A stretch of 58,868 bases of DNA from a virus, in the IMG/VR virus record IMGVR_UViG_3300020438_000040, positions 1 through 58,868 of that record; one strand, 5' to 3'. Position numbers and translations under genes: made by a program. Each line of letters opens with the position of its first letter. Position 1 is the first letter of the stretch. Below are positions 40,765-49,466 of this stretch, one piece after another. The notes under the pieces are model-generated. The model did not search any database. It had not been told where the DNA came from and saw only the letters and a list, made by a program, of their open reading frames with translations.

Positions 40765-41280
40765 ATGAACATATTTGCAATTGAACAAACGCCATCCGGC
40801 GACATCGACTGGGTTAAATCAGCCCAATCACAAGACAATTACCGCGTAGTCAAGATGATACTGGAATCCGTCCAGATGCTATGCACCGCGATCAACGACC
40901 AGCACGGAGAGCAGGTCACACCTTATCGTAATGCTCACCTTAACCACCCATCAACTAAGTGGGTACGTGAGTCATCAGCCAACTTCGAGCGGCTCGTAGA
41001 GCACACGTTAGCAATGCTTGATGAATATACAGAACGCTTCGGCAAGATCCATAAGTGCGCTGGCGTACTAGAGAAGGTCTTGGATCTTTACGACCCCGAT
41101 AGGTTTGGTTGTCATGTCGACACACCCTTGCCGATGTGTATGCCCGATGAATTCAAAGGTGACTCCATCGTTGAGTCATACCGCAAATTCTATGCTAGCA
41201 AGCCTCGTATGCGTTATCCAACAGAGAAGATCCCTGTTTGGTTTAACCAATACCGAGAGTTACCATTTCAAGAAATTTAA
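40765..41280 (+). CDS. Conserved phage-type protein of unknown function
   Basis: The 171-residue protein has NYRVVKMILESVQMLCTAI, then NHPSTKWVRESSANFERLVEH (residues 68-85) and a C-terminal PLPMCMPDEFKGDSIVESYRKFYASKPRMRYP. I recall this pattern from other phage genomes but not its function. Own promoter; followed by a separately promoted gene, so it is a single-gene unit. Confidence 0.72.
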   Translation: MNIFAIEQTPSGDIDWVKSAQSQDNYRVVKMILESVQMLCTAINDQHGEQVTPYRNAHLNHPSTKWVRESSANFERLVEHTLAMLDEYTERFGKIHKCAGVLEKVLDLYDPDRFGCHVDTPLPMCMPDEFKGDSIVESYRKFYASKPRMRYPTEKIPVWFNQYRELPFQEI

Positions 41281-41290
41281 TAAAAAAAAC

Positions 41291-41319
41291 TTGACAACTA
41301 AACAATAACACATTATATT
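41291..41319 (+). promoter_or_regulatory. Sigma70-like promoter for 41348
   Basis: TTGACA, 17 nt, TATATT. Confidence 0.85.
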
Positions 41320-41347
41320 ATAAATACAACACAACCATGGAGGACAC

Positions 41348-41989
41348 ATGTTGGAATTACTAAAAAATATTGAAAACACAAAAACAAGCGATCAGTTAAG
41401 AAGTGAAATAAGAGGTTTTATTTCTAATAAAATAGGGCCCTTAACAAAAGAAGAAGAAACCAAACAATGGTTTTTAAGAGAAGAGTCTCTAGAGGTTATT
41501 TATACTATCAAGCCACATCTTCACGGTACAATAACTGAAGATATGGAATCTGGTAATTATATAAAAAATGATCGTTTATTTGAAATATATCTGTCTGATG
41601 TGTGGGAAAAACAACCAGCAGTTGGTAGCCATCCAAAAAAATATAATTTGGTTAACATTTATAATGCTTTAGAGAACGCTGTTTCTACAAACAAAACCAC
41701 AGAAGCAATAAGAGCCTTAAAAGAAAAATATTCCCAACTTAAAGACGAGAAAGATAATAAAATTTACATCGCCACTTTAGATGGATACTCGGGGCAAGTA
41801 ATCGGAACCTATCGTAGCAAGCAAATAGCAGAGGTAGATATAGGTTTTTTACGCGAAGATACAGTACCCTTCACTGAAGAAGAGTTCGAAGGCGTTGGTC
41901 CTGAAAATTTAATCAGTTGCTATTGGTCTGACGATGGACCAATTAGCATATGGGAAGCATCTATTATAGATGAAATAATAATAAGATAA
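41348..41989 (+). CDS. Unknown protein
   Basis: A 213-residue acidic protein with GGAGG 4 nt before the ATG and its own promoter. No motif recognised; the middle is helical with a Lys/Glu-rich stretch (AIRALKEKYSQLKDEKDNK), and the C-terminus is beta-like (YIATLDGYSGQVIGTY). Function unknown. Confidence 0.65.
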   Translation: MLELLKNIENTKTSDQLRSEIRGFISNKIGPLTKEEETKQWFLREESLEVIYTIKPHLHGTITEDMESGNYIKNDRLFEIYLSDVWEKQPAVGSHPKKYNLVNIYNALENAVSTNKTTEAIRALKEKYSQLKDEKDNKIYIATLDGYSGQVIGTYRSKQIAEVDIGFLREDTVPFTEEEFEGVGPENLISCYWSDDGPISIWEASIIDEIIIR

Positions 41990-42019
41990 TTAAATTATAA
42001 AAAACTTAACATTTCCCCC

Positions 42020-42048
42020 TTGACAAATGTCTTGGGGTGTGTTATATT
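42020..42048 (+). promoter_or_regulatory. Sigma70-like promoter for the DnaE-type polymerase
   Basis: TTGACA, 17 nt ending in GT, TATATT. Confidence 0.87.
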
Positions 42049-42087
42049 ATAAACATAATAAACAACACATAAGATCATGGAGGACAC

Positions 42088-45000
42088 ATGAACAAAATTG
42101 ACTTTGTTGGGCTGCACGCTCATTCTGGGGTTGGATCCCCTTTCGATGGATTTGGATATCCACAAGACCACATGGACTACGCTTTCGAGAATGGAAGTAG
42201 AGCCCTTGCATTAACAGATCATGGTAACATGAATGGTCTGGCTTACCAAGTACTTCACGCTAAACGCATGAAAAAAGCAGGAAAAGACTTTAAACCCATC
42301 TTTGGGGTTGAAGCATACTTTATCGAGTCTGTCGCTGACTGGAAGATCAAACTCGAAGAACATCGCGCAGACAAAGTTAAGTCTAAAAACATCGACAACG
42401 CTCGCTCCGGAACAACCGTTGAGAACGAAGCAGAGTCTAAGTCTGCCTCTAAATCAGAACTAAATCGCAAGAGGCACATTGTTCTACTTGCTATGAACCA
42501 GACTGGCTTGAACAACATCTTTAAGTTGGTATCGGCTTCTTATCACGGCGACAACTTCTATCGGAAGCCGCGTATTGACTTTGATTTGCTACAGAAGCAT
42601 AATGAGGGTATCATCGCCGCATCCGCATGTCTTGGTGGTATTTATGCCGGTTGTTACTGGGAAAACCGCGAAGAAGGTTCCGAGTCTGTGCTGGAGTGTA
42701 TGAGAGATATGACTCGCAATATGCTGGGCATCTTTGGTGATCGATGGTATGGTGAGTTACAATGGAATGCAATTCCAGAACAACATGAATTAAACAACTA
42801 TGTTATCCAGATGCACAAAGAATTCGGTATCCCTTTGATATCAACTTGTGATTCTCATTACCCAACCCCTGACGCTTGGAATGATAGAGAACTATATAAG
42901 AAAATAGGCTGGCTCGGTAAAGGTAAGCCAGAGTGGATGTCTGATGAACTACCTGATAGTGTTGATGAGATCGGTTACGAATTGTACCCAAAGAACGGCG
43001 AACAAATGTGGGCCGATTATAAAAGGTATTGTGTTGATTTACCTTCCAACATTCAGTATGATGATGATATTGTCCGTCAATCTTTGTTGGAGACGGTCCA
43101 CATTGCTTTTGAAAGGGTTGAGGACTTTCTCCCTGATAACACTGTGCGTTTGCCTGATTTTGTCGTACCTGCTGGCCATCACCCTGCAGAATACTTGGCT
43201 CAATTATCCTTCGAGGGCTTATTTAAAGTTTTGGCATCGAATTCTATCGAACGAGGGTCGACCAATTGGGTGGAATACACGTCACGCCTCAAGCATGAAT
43301 TGGAAGTCATATCAGACCGAGGATTCTCAAAATATTTCTTGACTATGAAGTCAATTGTGGATAAAACAAATGAAGTACAACTCGCCGGACCCGGAAGAGG
43401 ATCAGCAGCAGGCTCGCTGGTCGCTTATGCACTGGGCATTACACAAGTGGATCCTATTAAGTATGGCCTCCTTTTTTCTCGTTTCCTCAGAGCGGACGCC
43501 ACGGATTATCCTGATATTGATTACGATGTGTCTGATCCTATGGTACTCAAAGAAATACTTATTGACGAATGGGGCTCCAATACTGTAGTTCCAATCTCTA
43601 ACTTCAATACATTACAATTGAAGTCTTTGATTAAAGATATCTCAAAGTTCTATGATATCCCATTCACCGAAGTTAACAAGGTTACAAACACTATGCTTAA
43701 GGAAGCAACTCCTCTAGCTAAGAAGAAGCACGGTATTCGTGCTGGTGTTTACGCTCCTACCTTTGAAGAGGTCTGTGAGTTTTCTGAGACTCTACAAAAG
43801 TTCTTTATGCAACACCCAAAAGTGAAGTCTCACGTAGAAGGTCTTATGGGGCAAGTACGCTCTACATCTCGTCATGCCGGCGGTGTGGTAATTGGAGCAG
43901 ATCTAGATAAGTATATGCCTCTTATTGCCTCCAAAGGCGTAAGACAGACTCCTTGGTCTGAAGGACAGAACGTTCGGCAACTCGAGCCAATGGGTTTCAT
44001 TAAGTTCGATATTCTCGGTCTTGCGACTCTTCGTATGATGGAGGAAGCTATCGAGCGAATTCTTCAAAATCATCATGGCGTTGAGAATCCAACGTTTGAA
44101 GATATCAAGAAGTATTATGATGAAAATCTTCATCCGGATGTAATTAATTTGGATGATCAAGAAGTTTATAAGAATATATTCCAATCCGGCAAATGGATGG
44201 GTATCTTCCAATTCACGGAGAAAGGTGCGCAGAATCTTGCAAAGAGGGCGCAACCGAAGTCGATTATTGATATCTCTGCGATTACTTCTATTTATCGTCC
44301 CGGCCCTTTGTCTGCTGGTGTGGACAAATCGTATGTTAAGGCTGTTAGAGACCCTCTGAGTATAAAGTATGAAAACGAAATCGTCGAAGAACTCACAAGA
44401 GAAACAAGAGGATTCCTTATATTTCAAGAGCAGATCGCTCTTCTTGCGAACCGGCTTGGCAAAGGGATTAGCCTTGATGATGCTAATTTATTACGCAAAC
44501 TGTTAACAAAGAAAGGTCTCGATGCTTCAAAGCAAGCAAAGAAAGAAGAGATTATGACCAAGTTTGTCGCTGGTTGTATCGAGAAGAAGATATCTCGAGA
44601 CACAGCAATGGATATGTGGCAGAAGTTTGAATACTTCTCTGGCTATGGTTTTAACAAGTCTCACGCTGTTGCCTACTCAATCATATCTTATCAGACCGCT
44701 TGGTTGGCTACATACTACAATGCTGAATGGGCTTGTGCGTTCTTGGACAAAGAACCGGAGTCTCGTAAAGAAGCAGCAATTAATATCGCTAAGTCTTGGG
44801 GATATAACATCAAGCCCCTAAATATCAACACATCTGGCCGTAAATGGTCTGCTATTGAAGGCAGCACCCTCGTTGCCCCTCTAACAACAATCAAAGGTCT
44901 TGGCGATGCAGCCATTGATGAGATCCTCGAGAAGCGTCCATTTACGTCCGTAGAGCATCTTCTGTTTGACGGTGGGGTGGTAGCAAGGAAACTTAACAAG

Positions 45001-45543
45001 AAGTCCTTAGATGCCCTTTGTAGAGCCTCTGCAATGAATGATTTGATTGATGATAGGTTCTATGGGGACAAACATTTCTGGTCTGCTGTTGTTGTTGATA
45101 AACCAAAGAACAAAAAGAAGCTAAACGAGAATGTTGAGACATACAAGCAAGAAGGTTCTTTCTCTACAGCAGAGAGAATCCAGAACACCCAGACTCTTAC
45201 CGGCATCTATCCGATAAGTATGGTAATTACTGAACGTGCTGAGAAGATCATTGAACAGTGGTGCTTGCCGCCAATATCCGAATATGATGCTGACCTTGGC
45301 GCCTCTTGGTGTATTCCAACCAGAATTACAACTAAAAAATCAAAGAACGGTAAGTGGTTTCACACAATTGATGTAATTGATTCAAACTCTGTATCAACTA
45401 AGATTCGCTGCTGGGGCATCGACCCGGCAAAAGACATTATTTATCTGAACAAGCCTTATGTCTTGAAGCAACCAAAGTACAATGAGACTTGGGGATTCTC
45501 GACATACGGGAGAGTAGACAAAAAGTGGATGTTGATTGCTTGA
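42088..45543 (+). CDS. dnaE: DNA polymerase III alpha subunit (DnaE-like)
   Basis: The 1151-residue protein has an N-terminal PHP domain (FVGLHAHSGVGSPFDG, then LTDHGNMNG), the polymerase block GPGRGSAAGSLVAYALGI (near residue 435), the catalytic Asp pair in YPDIDYD (near 474), the third catalytic Asp in KFDILGLATL (near 638), and FNKSHAVAYS near 854. A C-terminal OB-like region follows (TKKSKNGKWFHTIDVID). It is a C-family replicative polymerase, close to full length. It coexists with the family A polymerase at 12083. Its stop codon TGA is shared with the -35 box of the next promoter. Confidence 0.95.
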   Translation: MNKIDFVGLHAHSGVGSPFDGFGYPQDHMDYAFENGSRALALTDHGNMNGLAYQVLHAKRMKKAGKDFKPIFGVEAYFIESVADWKIKLEEHRADKVKSKNIDNARSGTTVENEAESKSASKSELNRKRHIVLLAMNQTGLNNIFKLVSASYHGDNFYRKPRIDFDLLQKHNEGIIAASACLGGIYAGCYWENREEGSESVLECMRDMTRNMLGIFGDRWYGELQWNAIPEQHELNNYVIQMHKEFGIPLISTCDSHYPTPDAWNDRELYKKIGWLGKGKPEWMSDELPDSVDEIGYELYPKNGEQMWADYKRYCVDLPSNIQYDDDIVRQSLLETVHIAFERVEDFLPDNTVRLPDFVVPAGHHPAEYLAQLSFEGLFKVLASNSIERGSTNWVEYTSRLKHELEVISDRGFSKYFLTMKSIVDKTNEVQLAGPGRGSAAGSLVAYALGITQVDPIKYGLLFSRFLRADATDYPDIDYDVSDPMVLKEILIDEWGSNTVVPISNFNTLQLKSLIKDISKFYDIPFTEVNKVTNTMLKEATPLAKKKHGIRAGVYAPTFEEVCEFSETLQKFFMQHPKVKSHVEGLMGQVRSTSRHAGGVVIGADLDKYMPLIASKGVRQTPWSEGQNVRQLEPMGFIKFDILGLATLRMMEEAIERILQNHHGVENPTFEDIKKYYDENLHPDVINLDDQEVYKNIFQSGKWMGIFQFTEKGAQNLAKRAQPKSIIDISAITSIYRPGPLSAGVDKSYVKAVRDPLSIKYENEIVEELTRETRGFLIFQEQIALLANRLGKGISLDDANLLRKLLTKKGLDASKQAKKEEIMTKFVAGCIEKKISRDTAMDMWQKFEYFSGYGFNKSHAVAYSIISYQTAWLATYYNAEWACAFLDKEPESRKEAAINIAKSWGYNIKPLNINTSGRKWSAIEGSTLVAPLTTIKGLGDAAIDEILEKRPFTSVEHLLFDGGVVARKLNKKSLDALCRASAMNDLIDDRFYGDKHFWSAVVVDKPKNKKKLNENVETYKQEGSFSTAERIQNTQTLTGIYPISMVITERAEKIIEQWCLPPISEYDADLGASWCIPTRITTKKSKNGKWFHTIDVIDSNSVSTKIRCWGIDPAKDIIYLNKPYVLKQPKYNETWGFSTYGRVDKKWMLIA

Positions 45544-45568
45544 CAATCCATCCACAACATGTTATATT
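45540..45568 (+). promoter_or_regulatory. Sigma70-like promoter for methyltransferase 2
   Basis: TTGACA, 17 nt ending in GT, TATATT. The dnaE stop codon (45541-45543) lies inside the -35 box. Confidence 0.87.
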
Positions 45569-45587
45569 ATATAATATTGGAGGACAA

Positions 45588-46583
45588 ATGAACATTATAA
45601 GAACCGGTGACTCGAGAGAGTTACTTAAACAACTTGAATCAAAATCGGTCAATGCTGTATACTTTGACCCACCTTTCAACTCGAATCGTAATTATCGCCT
45701 AACAAGCGATAAGAACAGTTTGGGCTTTGATGATGTGTTCGTCGATGATGATGAATATACATCATTGATCGATCCAATGCTTGAAGAGTGCTCTAGGGTC
45801 CTGACGAAGGACGGGTCACTGTTCTTTCATATCTCGGCAGATCAAATGCTTATACCGCATATGCTTTGCTCGAGACACTTTAAGAACGTACAGCCAATCT
45901 TCTGGCAGCGTTCAAGATCAAAGAACAATACCAAGACTAAATTAGGCGCATGCACTGATATCATCTTCTGGTGTTCAAATGTAAAGAAGCCAAAGTTCAA
46001 TATGGTCTATCAGCCTCTTGACGAGTATTACGCTGAGAATTCATATAAAAATAAAGACTCAAGGGGCAACTATGCCTTTGGACACATCTGCTATACGAAA
46101 ACCCAAGCACCAGACCCAGAGAAGAGGCCCGATAGATATTTCACTCTAACACACGACGGGGTTGATTACAAGCCTCAGTATGGCTGGAGATTGTCTCAGG
46201 AAGCCCTTCACGATCTGATCTCTGATGATCGTATACATTTTCCTTCTAAGGCTGGTGCAAAGCCATATAAGAAGATCTATAAGCACGAATCAAAGGGCAA
46301 ACCGGCTACTGACTACTGGGATGATATCCACTCAATTGCTCAAGGCGGCGAAGAGCGAGTGTATCCAACTCAAAAGCCTGTCGCCTTGCTTAGAAGAATA
46401 ATTGAAATGTCCACCGATGAAGGTGATGTGGTGTTGGATCCTGTAGCAGGATCAGGTACAACAGGCGTGGCTGCTTCACAACTCGGCAGAAATTATATTT
46501 TATTTGATATTTCCGAAGAGGCGGTTGAGGTTTGCAAGAGACGAATAAAAAGTGAAGGAAAAAACTTGACAACCAATCAATAA
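45588..46583 (+). CDS. DNA methyltransferase 2, beta class
   Basis: ATG 45588 follows GGAGG by 4 nt; the in-frame ATG at 45489 lies inside dnaE and upstream of the promoter, so it is rejected. The 331-residue enzyme has VNAVYFDPPFNSNRNY (DPPF catalytic motif, near residues 24-27), a long central target-recognition part, then YPTQKPVALLRRII and DPVAGSGTTGVAASQLGRNYILFDIS (AdoMet site). It likely methylates adenine N6. A promoter begins inside its C-terminal coding end. The next gene may encode a nuclease-fold protein. Confidence 0.92.
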   Translation: MNIIRTGDSRELLKQLESKSVNAVYFDPPFNSNRNYRLTSDKNSLGFDDVFVDDDEYTSLIDPMLEECSRVLTKDGSLFFHISADQMLIPHMLCSRHFKNVQPIFWQRSRSKNNTKTKLGACTDIIFWCSNVKKPKFNMVYQPLDEYYAENSYKNKDSRGNYAFGHICYTKTQAPDPEKRPDRYFTLTHDGVDYKPQYGWRLSQEALHDLISDDRIHFPSKAGAKPYKKIYKHESKGKPATDYWDDIHSIAQGGEERVYPTQKPVALLRRIIEMSTDEGDVVLDPVAGSGTTGVAASQLGRNYILFDISEEAVEVCKRRIKSEGKNLTTNQ

Positions 46584-46594
46584 CCAGTTATATT
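46566..46594 (+). promoter_or_regulatory. Sigma70-like promoter for 46624
   Basis: TTGACA, 17 nt ending in GT, TATATT, overlapping the end of methyltransferase 2. Confidence 0.87.
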
Positions 46595-46623
46595 ATATAC
46601 ATAATCAAGTCAAGGAGGACAAC

Positions 46624-47415
46624 ATGGCTTTTAGAACTGACGGATCATCACACGTTGATGGAATAAAGAACGAAAAACAACAAATCAAATACTTGCAAGC
46701 CGGTGCCGCTCACAGTGTAGTGACGGGGCTTTCCGAAAACTTCCAAGTGGTTCCCAAAGGCGGAACACAGTTCAAAGAAGACTTTCAGATAGTGGACGGA
46801 GATACAATAATAAAAGTATCTGCAAAGCGCAAGAAGAAGATGTCGACAGGATCATATGATTACGTCAATTCTTCTTCGGTAATGTCTGAGATAACAAGCC
46901 TAAGCCATGTTTCCTCCTTTGTGAAGGGACTGAAGAAAGCGGCTCAATCGAAGAGCACGACTAGAAGCAAGTTCAATAAAGAAAGTAATCGGGTATTACG
47001 ATCTCTTTCGGCTTCCGATATATCAAACATATTGATAGACCACGTAGCCAAGAAGAGCAAGGGGATTCAAATGATGATAACCGACTCTACGGCTAGCACT
47101 AATTATTGGTATAAGTTTGAAGAGTCCCAGATGTACAAGGACGTTGTGCGACTCCTCGATGACGATTATGAATATAAACCAGAATTGGTATTTGGCCGAG
47201 GAAAGACCTCAGCAAAAATCATATTCAAAAATGAGGATGGAGATAAAATCGACCACAACCTTAGAGTAAGGTTAGTGTTGAACAACGGTGTTGGCGCACT
47301 TCTCGGACTTAGCAAGTCGAACAAGACATCTATGGCCACTATCAAGATCCAGCAAGATCGCTGCGATAAGATGATGGACAGGCTACAAAAGCAAAACATA
47401 GTAACAGTATTTTAG
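46624..47415 (+). CDS. Possible PD-(D/E)xK-fold nuclease
   Basis: The 263-residue protein has GTQFKEDFQIVDGDTIIKVSAKRKKK near residues 47-72: an Asp (53) followed by a beta strand ending in S-x-K (66-68), a layout like that of PD-(D/E)xK nucleases with Glu replaced by Ser. A central Ser/Lys-rich helix region follows. Direct location after a methyltransferase raises the idea of a restriction-type pair, though each gene has its own promoter. The match is weak. Confidence 0.5.
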   Translation: MAFRTDGSSHVDGIKNEKQQIKYLQAGAAHSVVTGLSENFQVVPKGGTQFKEDFQIVDGDTIIKVSAKRKKKMSTGSYDYVNSSSVMSEITSLSHVSSFVKGLKKAAQSKSTTRSKFNKESNRVLRSLSASDISNILIDHVAKKSKGIQMMITDSTASTNYWYKFEESQMYKDVVRLLDDDYEYKPELVFGRGKTSAKIIFKNEDGDKIDHNLRVRLVLNNGVGALLGLSKSNKTSMATIKIQQDRCDKMMDRLQKQNIVTVF

Positions 47416-47423
47416 GAGAAAAA

Positions 47424-47555
47424 ATGAATCATTTAACAAATTGCCATGGCGAATGGAATATATTATTCGCATTTGCCTCATCAATGCCCGTTATGGGCTT
47501 ATACATTAGATCAAAATTCGGAGGGTGCAATGAGCAGATTTATCAGGGCGATTGA
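47424..47555 (+). CDS. Small membrane peptide overlapping the next gene
   Basis: Forty-three residues with one hydrophobic segment (WNILFAFASSMPVMGLYI). AGGAG stands before the ATG, 8 nt after the nuclease-like stop. Its end overlaps the start of the gene at 47530, which could link their translation. Real but unproven. Confidence 0.5.
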   Translation: MNHLTNCHGEWNILFAFASSMPVMGLYIRSKFGGCNEQIYQGD

Positions 47556-47742
47556 GATCGATGGAACGGACATATATTTTAGTCCCAACCAAGTTACACA
47601 TATTTGTCGGTCAACCAATGGAGACGTTATGATCGTATTGTCTTGCGGTAGACATTTGAGGACAAAATTCACCGATTGCTCGCACGCAATCGACTTTATT
47701 CAAAGAGCAGAAACTTATATACACAAGGAGAACAACAGATGA
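47530..47742 (+). CDS. Small FlbD-like protein
   Basis: ATG 47530 follows GGAGG; the in-frame ATG at 47446 lies within the preceding peptide. Seventy residues: RFIRAIEIDGTDIYFSPNQVTHICR...VMIVLSCGRHLRTKFT. The pattern (x-NP..I..I...-D..i.l..G) resembles FlbD-type small proteins, as does the gene at 55439. Function unknown. Confidence 0.58.
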   Translation: MSRFIRAIEIDGTDIYFSPNQVTHICRSTNGDVMIVLSCGRHLRTKFTDCSHAIDFIQRAETYIHKENNR

Positions 47743-48038
47743 CTAAGTTTGAAGTAATTACTAACGACACGATTGCTATCGTAGAAGAATACGAAGAAGC
47801 GTGTTTTAAAACAAAAGAACAACATATGGCTGATTATATAAAATCCGTGAAAGCACTAGAGGATGCAATGGAGCCATATAAAGAACAAAAACGTGAACTC
47901 AAGGCAGACTATGTCGATGCCGGGTGGTTAACAAAAGAAGATATCTCTCTATCTGTTCGTGCTTATAGGTTACTTAAGAACGAAGTTGATATGGAAGCAC
48001 TACTTGATATTTATGAAAGCTTAAGGAAGGAGAAGTAA
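47739..48038 (+). CDS. Small helical protein
   Basis: From ATG 47739 (AAGGAG upstream) 99 residues, Glu/Lys-rich helices (YIKSVKALEDAMEPYKEQKRELKADYVDAG). It overlaps the previous stop by 4 nt and the next start by one base. Unknown function. Confidence 0.68.
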   Translation: MTKFEVITNDTIAIVEEYEEACFKTKEQHMADYIKSVKALEDAMEPYKEQKRELKADYVDAGWLTKEDISLSVRAYRLLKNEVDMEALLDIYESLRKEK

Positions 48039-48253
48039 TGGACTGGATTTCTAAAGGATTAATTGCGGCCTTCTGGCAGGTCTTAGCGTTTTTAGTGCTA
48101 CTAATTTTAGTAGCTGGTGGGCTATGGAGTTGTGCTTATCTTGGAATAAATCCCGGGTATGGTATTTTAGCATTTTATGTTAGCGTTATTTTGTTCGTTA
48201 ACCTGTACCTATCTTGGAGCAAATCCAAAAAGTCAACAACTTCGGAAGAATAA
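48038..48253 (+). CDS. Small membrane protein
   Basis: Seventy-one residues with two hydrophobic helices (FWQVLAFLVLLILVAGGLW and YGILAFYVSVILFVNLYL). AAGGAG upstream; one-base overlaps on both sides. Function unknown. Confidence 0.72.
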   Translation: MDWISKGLIAAFWQVLAFLVLLILVAGGLWSCAYLGINPGYGILAFYVSVILFVNLYLSWSKSKKSTTSEE

Positions 48254-48513
48254 TGAACAGAGCACAAAGAAGAGCAAAAGCGAAGCAGGAAAAAAAAGGT
48301 AACAAACAATCCAAGACGCTCGAAAATAAAGTTGGTATGTTTGACCTTCTTCCTGATCGCTGCTCCTCTTGCGCCGAACCATACGACAAAAAAAATCGCA
48401 AAATGGTGATGTCTTGGAACGTTGTTGTGAGAGAAAAAGAAAAAATTGTAAGATTATATTGCCCAACGTGTTGGAATACTGCTAAGCAAGTAATTAGTAA
48501 TAACAGGGGTTGA
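48253..48513 (+). CDS. Small zinc-ribbon protein
   Basis: From ATG 48253 (86 residues) the protein has a basic start (NRAQRRAKAKQEKKG), then FDLLPDRCSSCAEPYDKKNRK, and RLYCPTCW, giving two CxxC pairs for zinc. Similar MNRxxRR...C..C...CP.CW proteins are frequent in phages. Probably nucleic-acid binding. The upstream in-frame ATG at 48214 is rejected as it lies in the previous gene. Confidence 0.72.
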   Translation: MNRAQRRAKAKQEKKGNKQSKTLENKVGMFDLLPDRCSSCAEPYDKKNRKMVMSWNVVVREKEKIVRLYCPTCWNTAKQVISNNRG

Positions 48514-48517
48514 TGGT

Positions 48518-48850
48518 ATGCCGAACAAGTACGCAAAGGACACTAAGAAATTTACGTTTTATGCGAAAGACTCTCTACATGCGGAGTTTAAAATAAGAAT
48601 GCAGCACCATAGTATGACCCAATCAGAATTTCTTCGAGCCTGTGTTGAGGCCGCAGTTAATAAAGATCCTATGATGGACCTATTTATACAACACTATAAG
48701 GAAGAAAACAATAAGCAATCAAAAGCACAAAGAAAAAAAATGTCGAAAGAGATGGACAAATCTCAAGATATATTAAATGACTTTGGCCTTGCCGATGGAG
48801 ACATTGATAATATCTTCGATATAATAGCAGAAGAACACCCAGAAATTTAA
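48518..48850 (+). CDS. Ribbon-helix-helix-like protein
   Basis: The 110-residue protein has KKFTFYAKDSLHAEFKIRMQHHSMTQSEFLRACVEAAV (residues 10-47), the strand-helix-helix pattern of RHH repressors, then a basic linker and an acidic C-terminal helix. It could be a transcription regulator of phage or host genes. The last genes of the unit started at 46566 seem to end here. Confidence 0.6.
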   Translation: MPNKYAKDTKKFTFYAKDSLHAEFKIRMQHHSMTQSEFLRACVEAAVNKDPMMDLFIQHYKEENNKQSKAQRKKMSKEMDKSQDILNDFGLADGDIDNIFDIIAEEHPEI

Positions 48851-48879
48851 TATTTTGGGTATTTTTCTGTTTAAACAGT

Positions 48880-48886
48880 CTATTTA
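48880..48886 (+). promoter_or_regulatory. Candidate late promoter motif CTATTTA
   Basis: GTCTATTTAG is 33 nt before the acidic gene at 48920. Confidence 0.38.
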
Positions 48887-48919
48887 GTTTTGAAATAAAG
48901 TCTTAAGGAGAGAATTACC

Positions 48920-49465
48920 ATGGCTAAAAAATTATTAAGTGAAGCACAAATGCGAAGATTCGCTAAGCTTGCAAACCTTTCACCTATTAGTGAAATGTAC
49001 CACAAGCGTGATGAAGAAGAGGTTAATGAAGAAGTTAGCGAAGAGGTAGTTCAAGAAGAGGCTGAAGTTACTGAAGGCATGCACGAAGATGAAATGGAAA
49101 TGCCTGCTGAAGAACCAGAGATGGAAATGCCTGCTGAAGAACCAGAGATGGAAGAAGCTGGCGAGGAAATGGAGCTTACAGATGAAGAAGCACAAGCAAT
49201 TATTGACCTTGCTGATAAACTTCGTGCTGCAATGTCCCCAGAAGAGCCAGAAATGGAAGCAGAACCAGAAATGGAAGCAGAACCAGAAATGGAAGAGCCA
49301 ATGATGGAAGCCGAAAAAGAAATAGCTGAAGCTCTTAGTGGTATCAAGTACATCCCTGAACAAAAAGATATTGTTGAAGAAGTTGCTCGCCGAGTTGCTA
49401 AGCGTCTTTTGAAAGCAAAGAAAGCGAACGAAGCACTAGCAGAAGCTCTTTCAACAAAAAAATAA
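48920..49465 (+). CDS. Acidic repeat protein, possible prohead core/scaffold component
   Basis: The 181-residue protein starts KKLLSEAQMRRFAKLANLSP and is dominated by Glu/Met/Pro repeats (MEMPAEEPE twice, MEAEPE three times). The C-terminus is helical and Lys-rich (VARRVAKRLLKAKKANEALAEAL). An acidic middle with helical ends is like T4 prohead core proteins, and a late motif precedes it. Assignment is tentative; a structural role outside the head is the alternative. Confidence 0.55.
   Translation: MAKKLLSEAQMRRFAKLANLSPISEMYHKRDEEEVNEEVSEEVVQEEAEVTEGMHEDEMEMPAEEPEMEMPAEEPEMEEAGEEMELTDEEAQAIIDLADKLRAAMSPEEPEMEAEPEMEAEPEMEEPMMEAEKEIAEALSGIKYIPEQKDIVEEVARRVAKRLLKAKKANEALAEALSTKK
49091..49304 (+). 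repeat. Tandem coding repeats (acidic)
   Basis: A 27-base unit is repeated twice in direct order, then an 18-base unit (ATGGAAGCAGAACCAGAA) repeats in tandem, coding the MEMPAEEPE and MEAEPE units. Confidence 0.85.
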
Positions 49466-49466
49466 T

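Noticed and set aside
45588-47415. A complete restriction-modification operon as a firm call
   Set aside because: The nuclease-fold evidence is one weak motif; reported as a finding, not as an annotated system.
49051-49363. Antisense frames in the acidic repeat gene
   Set aside because: Phe/Ser-rich and His/Phe-rich products of repeat complement; no ribosome site or motif.
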